From contig JAIWNF010000009.1 in assembly GCA_025093555.1 (NCBI GenBank), positions 585,501 to 649,500 on the forward strand: a stretch of DNA of 64,000 nucleotides. Direction: 5' to 3'. Numbering within the stretch: the stretch's first letter is position 1; each line of letters starts with the position of its first letter. Positions 36,018 through 48,619 of this stretch are shown here, piece after piece. Below the pieces are notes generated by a model. It was given only the letters and a program-made list of their open reading frames with translations. It made no database searches and was not told where the DNA came from. The DNA comes from Circinella umbellata. Its lineage: Eukaryota; Mucoromycota; Mucoromycetes; Mucorales; Lichtheimiaceae. The position numbers and the translations under genes are program-made.

Positions 36018-38032
36018 ATGGCTGGTCAAAACGGTCAAGCAACATCAGGTGTTAGAGCTGGGTAATGTCTATACCTAATTGATTTGAAAAGTATATAAGA
36101 AAAAAAAGATGGGAGAGGGAGGGAGAGAGGGGCGAGGAGGAAGATGAAAGTTTAAAGAGGAAAGAACTCTCGAATGACATAACTGTCTGTCTGTTTTTTT
36201 TTGGATTTGATATATATTGTATATGTTTATAAAATAACTAATATATGTGTTGTATATATATATATATATATCTATATCTATACTACATGTAAACCATTGC
36301 GAATGTATTAATATATATAGACACGAACTTAATGAGAAAACTTTGGAAGCATACCTCGTAGCTAATGTTGCTGGCTTCATCGCTCCTCTTGAAATCAAAC
36401 AATTTAAACATGGTCAATCCAATCCTACCTATTTAATAAAGGATGGAAAGTAAGTTGTTTCTTTGTCTTTTTTTTTCTTCATTGATTCCAATTCGAAAAA
36501 AGTCAAAAGAATCTCGAGTTTTAAATTTAGCAATTTTAATGTTTTTTTTTTTAAAAAAAAAAAACTATATAAATATAGTAAACAACAATATGTTCTCCGT
36601 AAAAAACCCCCAGGAGCTTTGTTATCGAGTACTGCACATGCTGTTGAACGTGAATATCGTATTATTAAAGCACTTGGAGAATCGACTGATGTCCCAGTTC
36701 CCAAGGTTTACACTTTGTGTAACGACAAATCTGTTATTGGTACACCATTTTATGTGAGTAAAAAATTATTACAAATATATTTATTAAGAGAGGATTATTC
36801 AAGTTGACAGAATAAAAACTATTAGGTAATGGAATTCCTTCAAGGTAGAATTTTCGAAGATGTTCGTATGCCATCCATTTCTTATGAAGAACGTAGACAA
36901 TGGTAAAGTTTTTGAACATACATAGTCAACACAGTAACAATTTTTATTTTATGGGGGTTTATATGCTAACTATTATTATTTATATCAATATAGTTGGTTT
37001 TCAGCCATGGAAACACTTGCCAAGTTACACCGTGTCAATTACAAGTCAATTGGTTTAGGTGATTATGGTAAATCTTCTGGATTTTATGAACGTCAAATTC
37101 GTTCCCTTGGTAAAGTATCTGCAGCACAAGCAGCTGCTACTGATGAAGACACTGGAGCTGTTGTTGGTCCTATTCCTCGATTGGATGAATTATTTGCATG
37201 GTTCAAGAGAAATCAAGCCAATGATGAAGCAACCATTGTTCATGGTGATTATAAGGTAAATAAAAGAAGGGTTAAATTTGATGATTCAAGGATATAATGC
37301 CCTCTCCTCCCCCCCCCCAAAAAAAAAGATAATTCCGATTATCATGACATGTGGTCTGTGCAAAACTTTATTAACATGATATAACTATTATTTTATTCAT
37401 AAATTATAGATTGATAACTTGGTAAGTGTATACTCTACTTTAGAAAAATAAAAAACTCAAAGTTATAATTTATTGATCATTTACTTTTTGATTAGGTTTA
37501 TCATCCTACTGAACCTCGTGTCATTGGTATTTTGGATTGGGAATTATCTACCATTGGTCATCCATTATCCGATCTATCCAATTTACTTCAACCATTCTAT
37601 GTCCCTGCTGATACTAGTTTAATCATGCGTGGTTTTAAGAACTCGACTGAACCTTTACCAATTCCTAACTCGGATGAATTGATGAAAACTTATTGTACTA
37701 CTGTTGGTAGACCTTATCCTATTGATCGATGGTTGTTTGCTGTTGCTTTCTCCTTTTTCAGAGTAAGTATAAATCTTTTTATAGTCTAAAAAAAGGGGGG
37801 GAGTAGGAGGGGGATCTAATATACTATAAACGTATTTTTATATATATATTCTAATCATGATATATATATTCAAATTTAGCTTGCTGTCATTACACAAGGT
37901 ATTGCTGCACGTGTGGCACGTAAACAAGCTTCTTCAGCTCAAGCGAAAACATATGCTGCTATGTTCAAACCTGTTGCTGCACTTGGTCTAGATATTGTAG
38001 ACCAAGGTGATTTGAAACCAAGTAAACTTTAA
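36018..38032 (+). CDS. Aminoglycoside-phosphotransferase-fold kinase, ACAD10/11 N-domain type
   Basis: Kinase-like protein; in animals this domain is fused to acyl-CoA dehydrogenases ACAD10/11 and phosphorylates 4-hydroxyacids. Here it stands alone. Eight exons: 36018-36061, 36321-36449, 36579-36753, 36826-36902, 36994-37255, 37410-37421, 37496-37762, 37880-38032, giving 372 aa. Key motifs: [12 protein letters not shown] (nucleotide loop), [12 protein letters not shown] (ATP-binding Lys), [11 protein letters not shown], the catalytic loop HGDYKIDNLV (Asp227, Asn232) and [17 protein letters not shown] (metal-binding Asp247). The C-terminal helix holds [20 protein letters not shown]. The 12-nt exon 6 encodes IDNL, part of the catalytic loop, so its inclusion is required for activity. 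Substrate is inferred only. Confidence 0.92.
37410..37421 (+). other. 12-nt micro-exon coding IDNL of the catalytic loop
   Basis: Bounded by ...aaattatag and gtaagtg. It is the only way to join HGDYK (ending 37255) to [16 protein letters not shown] (from 37496) while completing the invariant H-G-D-x4-N signature. Confidence 0.85.
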
Positions 38033-39053
38033 ATATATTTAGTTTCCCATTTGTTATTGTTATTGTTATTATTATCAGAATATCCATTAAATTTAAAGAA
38101 ATTGATTTTTAAGTCCTACTATTTTCTTTTGAGTATTATTATTTGTTACCTTTTTTTTTTTTTTATTTAAAGATGAGTAGTACCAATAACCCAAGAAATA
38201 ATTAAATTAAATCACTCGTTATACAGGACTGTTCCCTTTCATATATATTTTTTGTAAAAGAGAGACTAAATATATGATATCTATCTCTATCATGATTGTT
38301 TATCACATTTATGCATAATGTTCAAAAAGGGCGGTGTTAAAGTACCTTGGCGCCAATCATTTTACAAGTTAAGCAACAGCTTCAGCCAATGAAATTCCGA
38401 CTTAATGTCTATGTGCGACCTAGAGCTTATGTGTACTAAGATCGTTTATGCGCGTATAGAATTTTCTATTTTTTTTTTATACAACACAGGTTTTTCCTCT
38501 TGTTATAATATGGATAACGACTATGTGCCTTCGCCAGAGAAACATGGTCCTGGTAAACCGTTCGGTAGTAAAAACAAACCAAAATGTAAAAAACTTCTTC
38601 CTGCCAAGATTAGAACCTTAAGTTGTAGTGTTTGAATTGAAAAGGGAAAATTTATGACCAACTATTGAGTGACTCAAATCACGACCTAACCGTTCGAGAT
38701 ATATATTTTTTATTGTTATAAATATAAATATCATTAAAGAGTCAGTAATTGATGCGAACGATGAATATATAATACCATTATTAGACCAGATAACTGATCT
38801 ATAGCTTTGAGAAGCCTAAGCTACCGAAATAGTACATTGTATTCTAAGCGATAACATATAATAATATTTATAATAATTGAAAACTTTTAGCACTATTATA
38901 CTATTGAAGCTACAATTGTTAATTGAACGTATTAATGTTTGAATGAATACCAAGGAATAAAACTTTTTATATCTATATACATATGATATAAAAATGTGCA
39001 TTGTGTCAGCACTACGTACGTATGTAAACTGTTTTTTTTATATATACAAAATG
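38033..39053. other. Intergenic sequence left of the Fanzor region
   Basis: About 1 kb. It contains one short ORF (38510-38635, +, 41 aa) with an AT-hook-like GPGKPFGSKNKPK and a basic tail. That motif recurs in fungal mobile-element proteins, but nothing else supports a gene. The rest is AT-rich. Confidence 0.4.
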
Positions 39054-39510
39054 TCAGCCTCTACCTTGTCGCTTTGGAATATGGTAAAATATAGCGACAA
39101 CAATTAATCCATTTCCAATTCTTACCGTTGCTGATCCGCTAGAAAAAAGATAAACAGTAAGTTCTTTGTAATGATCAACGATAAATTCAAGCAAGAGGTG
39201 ATGCTGCGTGACAGAAAAAGATGAATTGTTTGGTAAATCAAAGATATATTTCACTTCATTATCTCCTTCAAGAACATTAGTAACTTGACTTGGAATACTA
39301 TTTCTTGTTTGATTTTCAACTGTTTCATATTCACGCAAACGATTCAAAAATCCTTGGGGTTTATCTTTACAGAATGCTTTGTTCTTGGTTTCATCCAAAG
39401 CTTTATCAATACTTTTATTGAATTTTGGATTATATGTAGTATTATCAATAGCCTTTTTGAGCCAGTCTTCTTTGTTACACTTGTAAACTGGATACGTAAA
39501 GACTAGTCAT
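39054..39510 (-). other. Unidentified coding-like fragment, head-to-head with the Fanzor relic
   Basis: An open frame of about 150 codons on the minus strand, reading CNKEDWLKKAIDNTTYNPKF and later KDKPQGFLNRLREYETVENQ and HHLLLEFIVDHYKELTVYLF before a stop at 39054. Its composition is protein-like and unlike the surrounding low-complexity DNA. No clear start exists: an in-frame TGA lies at about 39511, and a splice acceptor (gactag) is possible there. I do not recognise the family. It could be a truncated gene or part of the same mobile element. Confidence 0.4.
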
Positions 39511-39601
39511 AGCTGTGAATCGAAGCTTTGAAGCTGAATAATAACAAAAAAAAATAGCTCAACCAGTTTTTTGTAAACAAAAAAAAAGTGCAGTAACTGG
39601 C

Positions 39602-39610
39602 TATATAAAT
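39602..39610 (+). promoter_or_regulatory. TATA box upstream of the Fanzor pseudogene
   Basis: TATATAAAT, 109 bp before the ATG at 39719, in an otherwise unremarkable region; a pyrimidine-rich stretch (39632-39680) follows. Consistent with a former promoter. Confidence 0.4.
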
Positions 39611-39718
39611 ATTTGGAGCGCACGCGACACGTTTTTTTTTTTCTTTCTTTCTTTTCCCTGTCTTTTTTTTTTTTTTTTTGACACACCCATCTTTACATAG
39701 TATGAATCATACATCAAA

Positions 39719-42700
39719 ATGTCATCTTCAACGACACAAAAGCAACCAGCAGTCACCATAATTGAAGAAGATTTAGTTAGTTTAGGAAAACGTAAAAGAC
39801 AAACAACATCGAAAGATGACAAAGAAGTATTGCAACAAAAATTATCAAATATCATCAGTGACAAGATTAAAAAATACAACGAAGAAATAGTGGTGTTTCT
39901 TGAAACAAAGAAGACTTGCCTACAAGGATCACTAGAAATGGTCAACAACCTTGCCAAAACAAATCATAATATTCATCGAACTGCAATACAAATAAGCAAG
40001 GCTTTAGCAAGTTTAGATGGTACTAAACAATTATGGAAACAAGTTAAAAAAGACCATTCAATGCGTTTGTACAAGGAACATAAGGATAAAATTTTGTCAC
40101 AACAACAACAACAACAACAACAACAACCTGAAAATGACGAAAATGAAGCAACTTCCATTGGCAGCGACGAAGACACATTACGAATGACTTCACCCGTTGC
40201 AATTGTCAGGGTGTTGCGTGATGATATTTCCAATGATCTGGTTCACAACTCACTAAAACAAGCAGCAATGGACGCAACTACAACAGTATCAAACGGTAGT
40301 GCTCTGGTTCGGATGAGTTTATTATAACTGGCTCAGCAAAATATATCAATTTTCAAAAGGGACGACGTCCGGTTTTAATATCACAAAAATTCTACCAAAA
40401 CCATTTACTATTCGTAACAAAGAACCCTTGAACAACATTAACAAGATTATGGTTGCTCACCCAAATCTTTCTCTAAAGGGCCAACTTGATAAATTATATA
40501 AGCCCAATACCAAAGCAAAAGATTTACAAGAAATATGCACCCATGGCCACTTACAATTTATACAGCCACATCATCTTGGAAATAAAAAATATAATAACAA
40601 AAATGATACCATCCATCCCTTATGGGCTGACCTTATTTTCAAAAACTCCAACTTTCCTTCAACAGCAGACGGGTTCAAGCATCACAACAGCAAAGAATTT
40701 AACACAAATTTACAAAATATGTTGGTCTGGAACTAATATTTTTGCAAAATCCCAACGTTAGTTGATTCGTAAATTTCACTTTGAGTACATTTGGCTTCTG
40801 AACGTGAAGAAAGAACAATTGTACGTGTCAAGGCACGTGGCCAAAAATTAAAATAGGAAGCAAAAACAACAACAATCTTCGACGACACAACCTCAACAGT
40901 TATCAAGAAAACAAATTAAGTCCAAGATTCAGCATGAATGTCAAGCATATAAGACACGGAAAACTTTACAAAGATAATGAACATAAATACGCAACGCGTG
41001 TCCAATCCTGTATGAAACGGTTAGATAAATTGACGTCCATTCTAAAAGATCTTAAAGCGGTATGATTCACTTTTATTATTACTTTTGATGTTTATTATTC
41101 ATCTATGAATAGATTCATTAATAATAATTCTACAACAGGGAAAATCGGGTATTGGTGCAAAAGACTGAAAAGGACAAGGTAAGAATGGGGAAATATAAAA
41201 ATAAATTGTTCGGTTACAGTAAATCAAAACATTGATGCGTACGATTCTTTTTGTTTTTGTATTAATATAAGACATTGATCGTGTTGCAAGCAACCTTGGA
41301 CCAGTTGATTTAGTAGAAGAAGAGGAGGAGGAAGTGGTAGAAGAAAAAGAAGAAGGACAAAATTTGATGGAAAAAGGCACAACCAGTACAAATATTATAC
41401 CTTCAGCCGGACAAGGCAGTCGTTCCAAAGGAAAATCGGTAGCTTCAACACCAGAAGAAAAAGTGAAAGAAGCAAGTGCTACTCATATCAGAAAGCTTGA
41501 AGGTATCTATATGTTTTAATTATCATTATTTTTGCTTGATATCTATGTATATACTTTGAATGAGTCATTTTATTTGGCAAAAACAATGTTTAATAAGTAA
41601 ATGTTGAATATTCCGTTCGATCTTTTAGGTTTGATCAAGGCATTACTTTGCAATCCAAAAATCGAACGAACTGAAAATGTATCTGATAACGAGATTTTAA
41701 AAGCTTTCCATGACAAGTCTTTTAAATCTGATGAAATCGCTGTTATAAAGCTCATTACCAACCAGCTACTACCCTACTCTCCTCACTCAGACTCTATGTG
41801 TCTTTTAACCCCAATTGCCATTCGTCCTTCTCGCCAACTCAATCCTGATTGCTGTCGGTTATCATGATCACGTACAAGAGCTATCTCCAATCGTTTCTCC
41901 TCACAATATTCATGCAATACCCATCAATCCTGCCATTATGTACGAGACTTCAACACCCCACAAGGATAGTATTCCACAAGGACCCTTCGAGGTAACACCT
42001 GTTGGTACAGATAAAGCAATCACTTCCAGCTATGCTGCCCGCAAGAATGTCGACCTCATGTGGTGGTCCTTTTTCGATAAAAAAAGATTGTCTCTTTATG
42101 TAATCAACACAAACTAATATTTGCCAACCGGATGGTTGCTAGACCTGACAAGACGGTGTCTATACTGGGATTGATTAAGGATAATCATATTCCTGTGGTG
42201 TCTGAATATGAGACAAGACAAAAGAAGAATCGTAAAAAGAAGAAAAATAAAAATAAAATGTTCATGTTACCAAGAAGTATGTTGGAAAGTCATTGCAACA
42301 ACAATTGGATCACATTGAGAACATGATCAACAAGATGACTTCAGCTAGAGATATATTGAAGACCCAATCCAGAGAGGCTATACCGAGGAATGTAATAGAA
42401 CTAAAACTGAACGTTTAAAGAGTCGTGGTACCATTAAGCGTTTATTAAGTCAGAAGCTTAAAGGCCAAGTTTACGCCAAACGGAAAAAAAAACCATTTGC
42501 TCAAACTAGCTCGAAGATATATCAAAGATTGGAGAAGTTCCAAATACTACCTTAATAAGGTAAGCAACTTTTTATTTGTCTTCTTTTTTTTTTACCTTTC
42601 CTTTTTTTCTGTGAAGTTAGTTTTTTATTAAATATTGAAATTTTAGGTCATTAAAAACCACGGCACTACTGGTGATTTGTCTATTAATGTACCATCTACC

Positions 42701-44494
42701 AAGTCAACTCCAGAACGCATGCAACATGAAGATGTTACGGCGAATATTGATGTTTCAAGGTTGAATCTCAAAAAGGTTGCATATGGGGCCACCGACTACG
42801 GTCATGTTGTATTATCTCAAACAATTCCCTTGACAAATGATGATGTTCAGTTCCACGTTCATTTGTACAATCAACAACAAGAGTACCAACAACAACAATT
42901 TGAACTAATCAAAGGCTTAGTTAATCTTGAAAAAGCAGAAATTATTGATGCTAGTAAAGAGAAGCAAGAAGTGGATTTTATATCACGTCAACTGCAACAA
43001 CAACAAGAGTCTGATAACAACAACAGTAACGTACAGTAACAGCTGCAAGAACACCAACTTAAAGAAACAGAGCAGACCATACAACAACGACAACAAAGTG
43101 ACCGTCATTGTTTTTGGGTTATCCGAACTTTTGCTGATCACGACTCGATACATTTAACTGATCTTTATCGAATCAACAAATCGAGCAATTACGTATCAAA
43201 CTCACCAACGAAGTAAGATTCACCAAAAAAGAATATTCTATTGATGATTTAAAACTGGCGAAACCTTTCTCGATCACACATGAATAAGTAGATTGAGGAG
43301 TCGTTTAACAGGAAGTTTAATAGGAGACGAGCAAGGCGTAAAAAAAGTGAGTTTCCTTCAACACATAACACGCAAGTCAGATACTTATCACTTTTTTTCT
43401 TCTAAAATAGTTGAAGAAAAACAAGAAGGTTGTTGATGCTGAAGAATTGTTAAAGAAGAAATCGTTCAATGGCATTATGGAACCAGGTGAAATATTAAAA
43501 AGGCAAAAGGTAAATGAATTATGTGTTATATGTATTTATTTATTTTGGATAGTGCCTGGTTGGTTGCTCACATCGATGATATATTAGAATCAACTGTCTG
43601 TTAAGAATACACTCCGTGATTTCTATTATTCTCTTTCTGCTATGAATGAAAGGCGACACCAGACAATTGAAAATAATCTTGTTTTATTCTAAACTGGCCC
43701 GTGCTGAACGTCATTACGTAAAAAAAAAGGTGGCGGCCGATAAATTGTATTTGAAGAAAAATGAAGTTACCGTCATGATGCTGTAAGCTTACTTTTATCA
43801 TTTTATTCAACATATCATTTTTATGTAATGCTGTTATGAGATTAAGAAATTGACATGAATGTGTTTTTTTTTGTATTGATAGGATTGGACTTGCAGGAAT
43901 GGGTTTTAACACATTTCTTAAAGGACGACCAAGAGGTAGGAAGAGGTTTCGAAGTGCACATTACCATTCGACGGCTGTTGGTTTACAGAACGAACACAGA
44001 TCTAGTCAAACATGCGTTTTTTGTTTCTCACCCTTGGAACTATTACCGCCAAATATTGTTAAGAATGGGAAAAAGAAGAAAACATCACACGTGACACTCA
44101 TCTGCACGAATCCTGAGTGTCCCGCAGTGAAATCTGGCTATACCACTTTTAATCGAGATCCGGTTGGTGCAACCGGTATTGGATTGGCAGGTACAACAAC
44201 TCTATTACCACCATATAACCCTTCCCCCACTACCACCACAACATCAGCAACTACAACCAGTAAATTCCAACTGGATGAAAAATTTAGTTTGGTTTCGCCA
44301 TCACTCCGTTCGTATGGTATGTATTTTAAGTAACCAAGATGATGAGCATATGTGTAAAGTAAACCAAAAAATCTTATCAAATAATTTTAACTGTTATATA
44401 TTCATTTATCATAGGTGCAAGTCAGACACCCACTGTTATTCATGGACCATTTAAGAGCACCCTTCACTCAATTTATTCCCCAGGAATTGTATAA
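39719..44494 (+). pseudogene. Fanzor-type (TnpB-like) RuvC nuclease, multiply disrupted
   Basis: Relic of a eukaryotic OMEGA (RNA-guided) nuclease of the Fanzor group, the homologues of bacterial TnpB. An intact 202-aa N-terminal frame (39719-40327; helical, Gln tract) is followed by protein-like fragments in shifting frames to 41520, then 41601-42330 and 42400-42560. The RuvC-I strand lies at 42655-43039 (KKVAYGATDYGHVVLSQT; Asp codon 42794-42796). A long Lys-rich bridge follows, then the C-terminal part 43895-44316. This holds IGLAGMGFNTFLKGRPRG, the zinc ribbon (NEHRSSQTCVFC, Cys codons 44013 and 44022, with CTNPEC at 44103 and 44118) and RuvC-III NRDPVGATGIGLAG (Asp codon 44157-44159). 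A last exon, 44415-44494, ends in a natural stop. Disruptions include TGA at 41166, TAA at 43037 and several frameshifts. Introns with intact GT-AG signals remain (e.g. 44317-44414). Not expected to be functional. Confidence 0.8.
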
Positions 44495-44604
44495 GCGCCA
44501 AATATTCTACCTCCTTTTTCCCTGTCCCAATAATCATTCCATATCTTATATTATATCCAAAATTGAAAAAGTTACTTTATATTTATATATATATATATAT
44601 ATAT

Positions 44605-45489
44605 TTATACATGACCTTTAAGGGCCATCGCACTTGCAACTAACTGCAAAATAGCATTTGAATTTTCTTCATTTCCTACTTGATAATACTAATTATATTT
44701 TATTTATTTTTAGTTAGAAAATACGGATTAATATAAAGATCGCAAAAAAAAAAATTACCTTTTTAATCTTTTTTATATCTCTTAAATCTTCTAATTGACT
44801 CAAAGGTACTAATTCACCCTTTATATTTTCACGTATTTCTTTTTCGACCTGAATAAAATAATATATATTAACTTTCTGGGGAGGGGGGATTCTTTTTTGA
44901 ACTTGTTGCTATAGTAATCATTTTTTTTTTTACCTCTGAAGCATCACCTCCAATTTTAATTACTAAAAGATCTTTTGTTTCAGCTGATAATCCAAACCTT
45001 CGGAATGATTGTGTAATCTATTATATATATATATATATATATTATTATCATATTAGTGAATTCATCCTGCAACTAATATAGTATATGATTAGAGTTTGTT
45101 TGTTTGTTTTTAAGGGGGGGGAAGTTTACGTTGGGTGTAGAAGATAGATCAACAACGATTTCAGAATGAACATTATGACTTTTTATTTGATTATTTTGTT
45201 CGTCGTGTACTGCTCGATTAACTGCAAGAAGAATATGAAAAACATTCATAATCTATATAAAAAAAAATATTGGGGGGGCGGGGCCGTTTGTCAAAAAAAA
45301 AAAGTTCCTCAATGTCGTTAAAATCCGTTTCTTATTATTTACCACATTGGCTTCTACAAGTGCACATGCTAAAGTTGTATCTTGAGCTATTAATCGTTGT
45401 CTTAATTCAGGTGCATTGGTAATATTACGAAAAAGTGCAATATGAACTTGTCCACGTTCAGGATATAATTCGAGAGTATGTGATTCCAT
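44605..45489 (-). CDS. CGI121: Cgi121/TPRKB subunit of the EKC/KEOPS complex
   Basis: KEOPS makes the t6A37 modification on ANN-decoding tRNAs; Cgi121 binds tRNA and activates the Bud32 kinase. Five exons (minus strand): 45489-45343, 45252-45130, 45017-44934, 44848-44759, 44643-44605, giving 160 aa. Diagnostic stretches are ELYPERGQVHIALFRNITNA, RAVHDEQNNQIKSHNVHSEI, SFRRFGLSAETKDLLVIKIG, SQLEDLRDIKKIKK and the C-terminal SAMALKGHV. Full-length for the family. The last exon has only 13 codons and lies 110 bp downstream of the Fanzor stop, tail-to-tail, so the two transcripts may overlap in their 3' ends. Confidence 0.93.
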
Positions 45490-47745
45490 TGGGGGGGGTA
45501 AAAAATATATATAACAAAAAAGAGTGTATAAGTTATGCGAATGGAATATTTTTTTTTTTTCAGTCGCTGAGTTCCGAATTCATGGATTGAAAGAACTTCA
45601 CTGAAAAAAAAGTCAAAACCTCGAATAAAGATTTCATATTAGTTAATAAGTGAGTCTGTACTCGTCCGTGGAAATTGATTATTTAAGTTTTGAAACCAAC
45701 CACTGGATTCATTCAGAGTATATTATTGCCGAATAAAACAGTTTATAGACAGACTTTATTATACATCACTGGAATAGATATAGATGTTTTTATACTATAA
45801 TTCATTACTACACTGTATACTACCATCCTGGTCTAGTAGTTGAGTTCGATTCACTAATATCACCAGTATTGACAATTCATCTCATGGTTATCCCTGGATA
45901 CGTAATGGGTAAGAATGAACAACTTGGCAATGGGTGGGAAATAAGTAGGTGAGAAATAAACATGATAGATGTCTTTTGTTTATTTGTTAAAAAGAGTGAT
46001 ATATATTCTTATGGATCGGTCCCCCTTCCTTTTATTTTGATAATATGTCCTACCCATATGCGCGGCATCATTATGGAAATGAACGCAAATATTCTATGTT
46101 ATTAAAAGTAAAAAACAATAAATTCTAAGAATATTCGAAAAAGATCCTCTCTCCCCCATTTTTTTTTTTATTTATTTATGCATTACTAAAAAACTAACTT
46201 TAAACCTTCTTTTTCATCCCCCCCCCCCAAAAAAAAAGTACAGAACGAGATACATAACAGCTTATGATATAATCACATAGGTGAATTTAAATGGTAGAAA
46301 CTGTATAAAGTAAAAAAAATGACGTCAAATACCTCAGAATTGGATGATGACTTCACAACTTTTTTTCTCTATTTAAAAAAACCACTTTGAACTTTTTTTT
46401 TTTTTTTTGCTTTCCCTCTCTTCCAATGCCAAGCGTTATAATTTATTAACTCTCTGGTTTTTGTAACCAGCTAATAAATTATTTGTAAATACAATTCGTG
46501 CGGAAAAATTCACTTTTGCATAACACAAACGAGCTTATTTTATCAACCGCAAAAGAAAGAAGATGGAAGGCAGGGTTCGATTCCGAAATGATACTTTTCC
46601 TAGAATGGTTGTCTAACATCCCCCATATTTGATTGTGTTTTAGAATGTTTTTTTTTTTGCTCAGCCATTATTATAACATTAAAGCTCTTTGATTATAAAA
46701 TTATAAAAAATTGAATGCGCGTTCCCCTACCCAACAAAAGATTGAGTAGTGATGTAAGATATAATTATACTAATTTGTATTATCAATATATTTCCGCCAT
46801 CATTGTTAATTATTGTTTTTTCGGGGGGGGGGAGAGCGGGAAGGGTTTAGAAGAAGAGAAATTTACCCTCTTTGATAATCAAAAATAACGTTATATTTAT
46901 CCAATGATAGTGGCTGATGATCTATTTTACATTAAAGATTATTGGTTTATACCACTTTGTTATAAACTTTTAGATCAAATAACATCTCTCTCTCTCTCTC
47001 TCTCCCATTTTAGGTGACACATAATAAAACCATGTAAGATGTATCTAAAGCATATATTCTACTCCCTCCCCTCCCCCTCTCTCCAATTAAAATAGGGTTC
47101 AGGAGGTTAGCAACAATCAAAAGAGATTAATTGTGTCAAGATGTTATTATTTTAACAAGAAGATGTTGTTTGTTGTGTATCATAAAATTCTGGTTATTAT
47201 TATTATTATTTTTTGGGGGGGTAAGGCTTTTTTCAATGGATTTATAGAGTGTCCTACTTTTCATGAACTAAAAGCTTTTCTTTTCTTTATTGAAATGAGA
47301 TTTTGATGAGAAGGTTTATAAAAAACAAAAAAAAAATCTAATTTATTCAGTTGTACAAATGTACTAGGGCGGGGCTCTCTTTTTATTTTATATAAAGGGT
47401 CCAGGTCCGAATATACGTACAAGAGAAAGAGAAAGACGAATTACTTTTGAGTATTCAAGAAGAGATCAAAAGTAAAGATTGACAATGTAGTCAAAATACT
47501 CTGATCTTCCCACCCCACATTTTTTCAAATGACATCTCATGTCTGTGGCAGAAAGAGAAATATACTATCTTCCCGCCGCAGTCAAGTGAAATACATACAA
47601 TTAAGAAGAATCATTTATACTTTTTGGCTCAGATAAAAAAAAGTGAACGCGCCGACCCCCCCCGAAACCCTTCTTTATATACGTAACTTTCGGGTTTCAT
47701 CTTTCCGAAAAGTAATTGAGAATTAAGATGGGATTTGTGATAACC

Positions 47746-47782
<37 letters not shown>

Positions 47783-48588
47783 TTATTTTATTTTATTTTT
47801 GTATTTTTTTAGAAAGATAAGTTTTTTTAGAACATGTTTTGTATTACGTTAAACGAAAAAAAAAAAAAAAAAACCTACAAAAAGTTATTTTACAACGTGG
47901 CAATAGGGATAAAGGAAAACCAATGACGTCAAGTTGGGGGGAGGGATGTAATGATGCGGACTTGGGACAAGCCAAAAAAAAAAACACCAAATGTAAAAAA
48001 TTATAATATCAAAAAAAAAAATTGAAGTTTTTTTTAATTAAGTAGTAAAATAATATTAATGAAAATGCATCTAGTAGAGAGAGAGAAATAAAAAAACATA
48101 AGCAAAAATGACACAGAAAATAGAAAAAGATGATAAGTAAGTAAGTAGTATTAGTATGAAGTAGTATTTATAGTAAAGAAAAGGTATTACATAATAAGTG
48201 AATGATTTCACTTGTATATGGATGGACATATTATGAAAAAGAAAAAATTAATATACATAGAGGGGGGGGGTTGAGTAAAATGTTTTGATTATGAAAATGA
48301 TGTGGGCCGGCCTGCCATGTTGCTTGTTTTTTTTTAGAAAAAAAAAAGGGTGTTTGTATGAAAGTATATATCTTGATATTTTTTTTTTTTTTGGTTTTTT
48401 TGTAATGGTTTCGAGCACCTGCTCTAAGTCTATAAATGTTGATGAAATGTCTTGATTATTTGGTATTGAAAATTATAAATAATAATAATTGTTGTTGTAG
48501 TTGTTGTAGTTGTTGTAGTTGTAGTTGATGTGTGTATATAAAAAGATGTCGTCGTCGTTATAATAAAGGAAGAAATAGGAATTGATCG

Positions 48589-48619
<31 letters not shown>

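Noticed and set aside
39973..40233. Cys-run ORF antisense to the Fanzor N-terminal frame
   Set aside because: Poly-Cys is the antisense of the CAA repeat coding the Gln tract; shadow ORF.
46560..46590. Possible tRNA gene
   Set aside because: Only a B-box-like word; no acceptor stem, A box or anticodon arm can be drawn.
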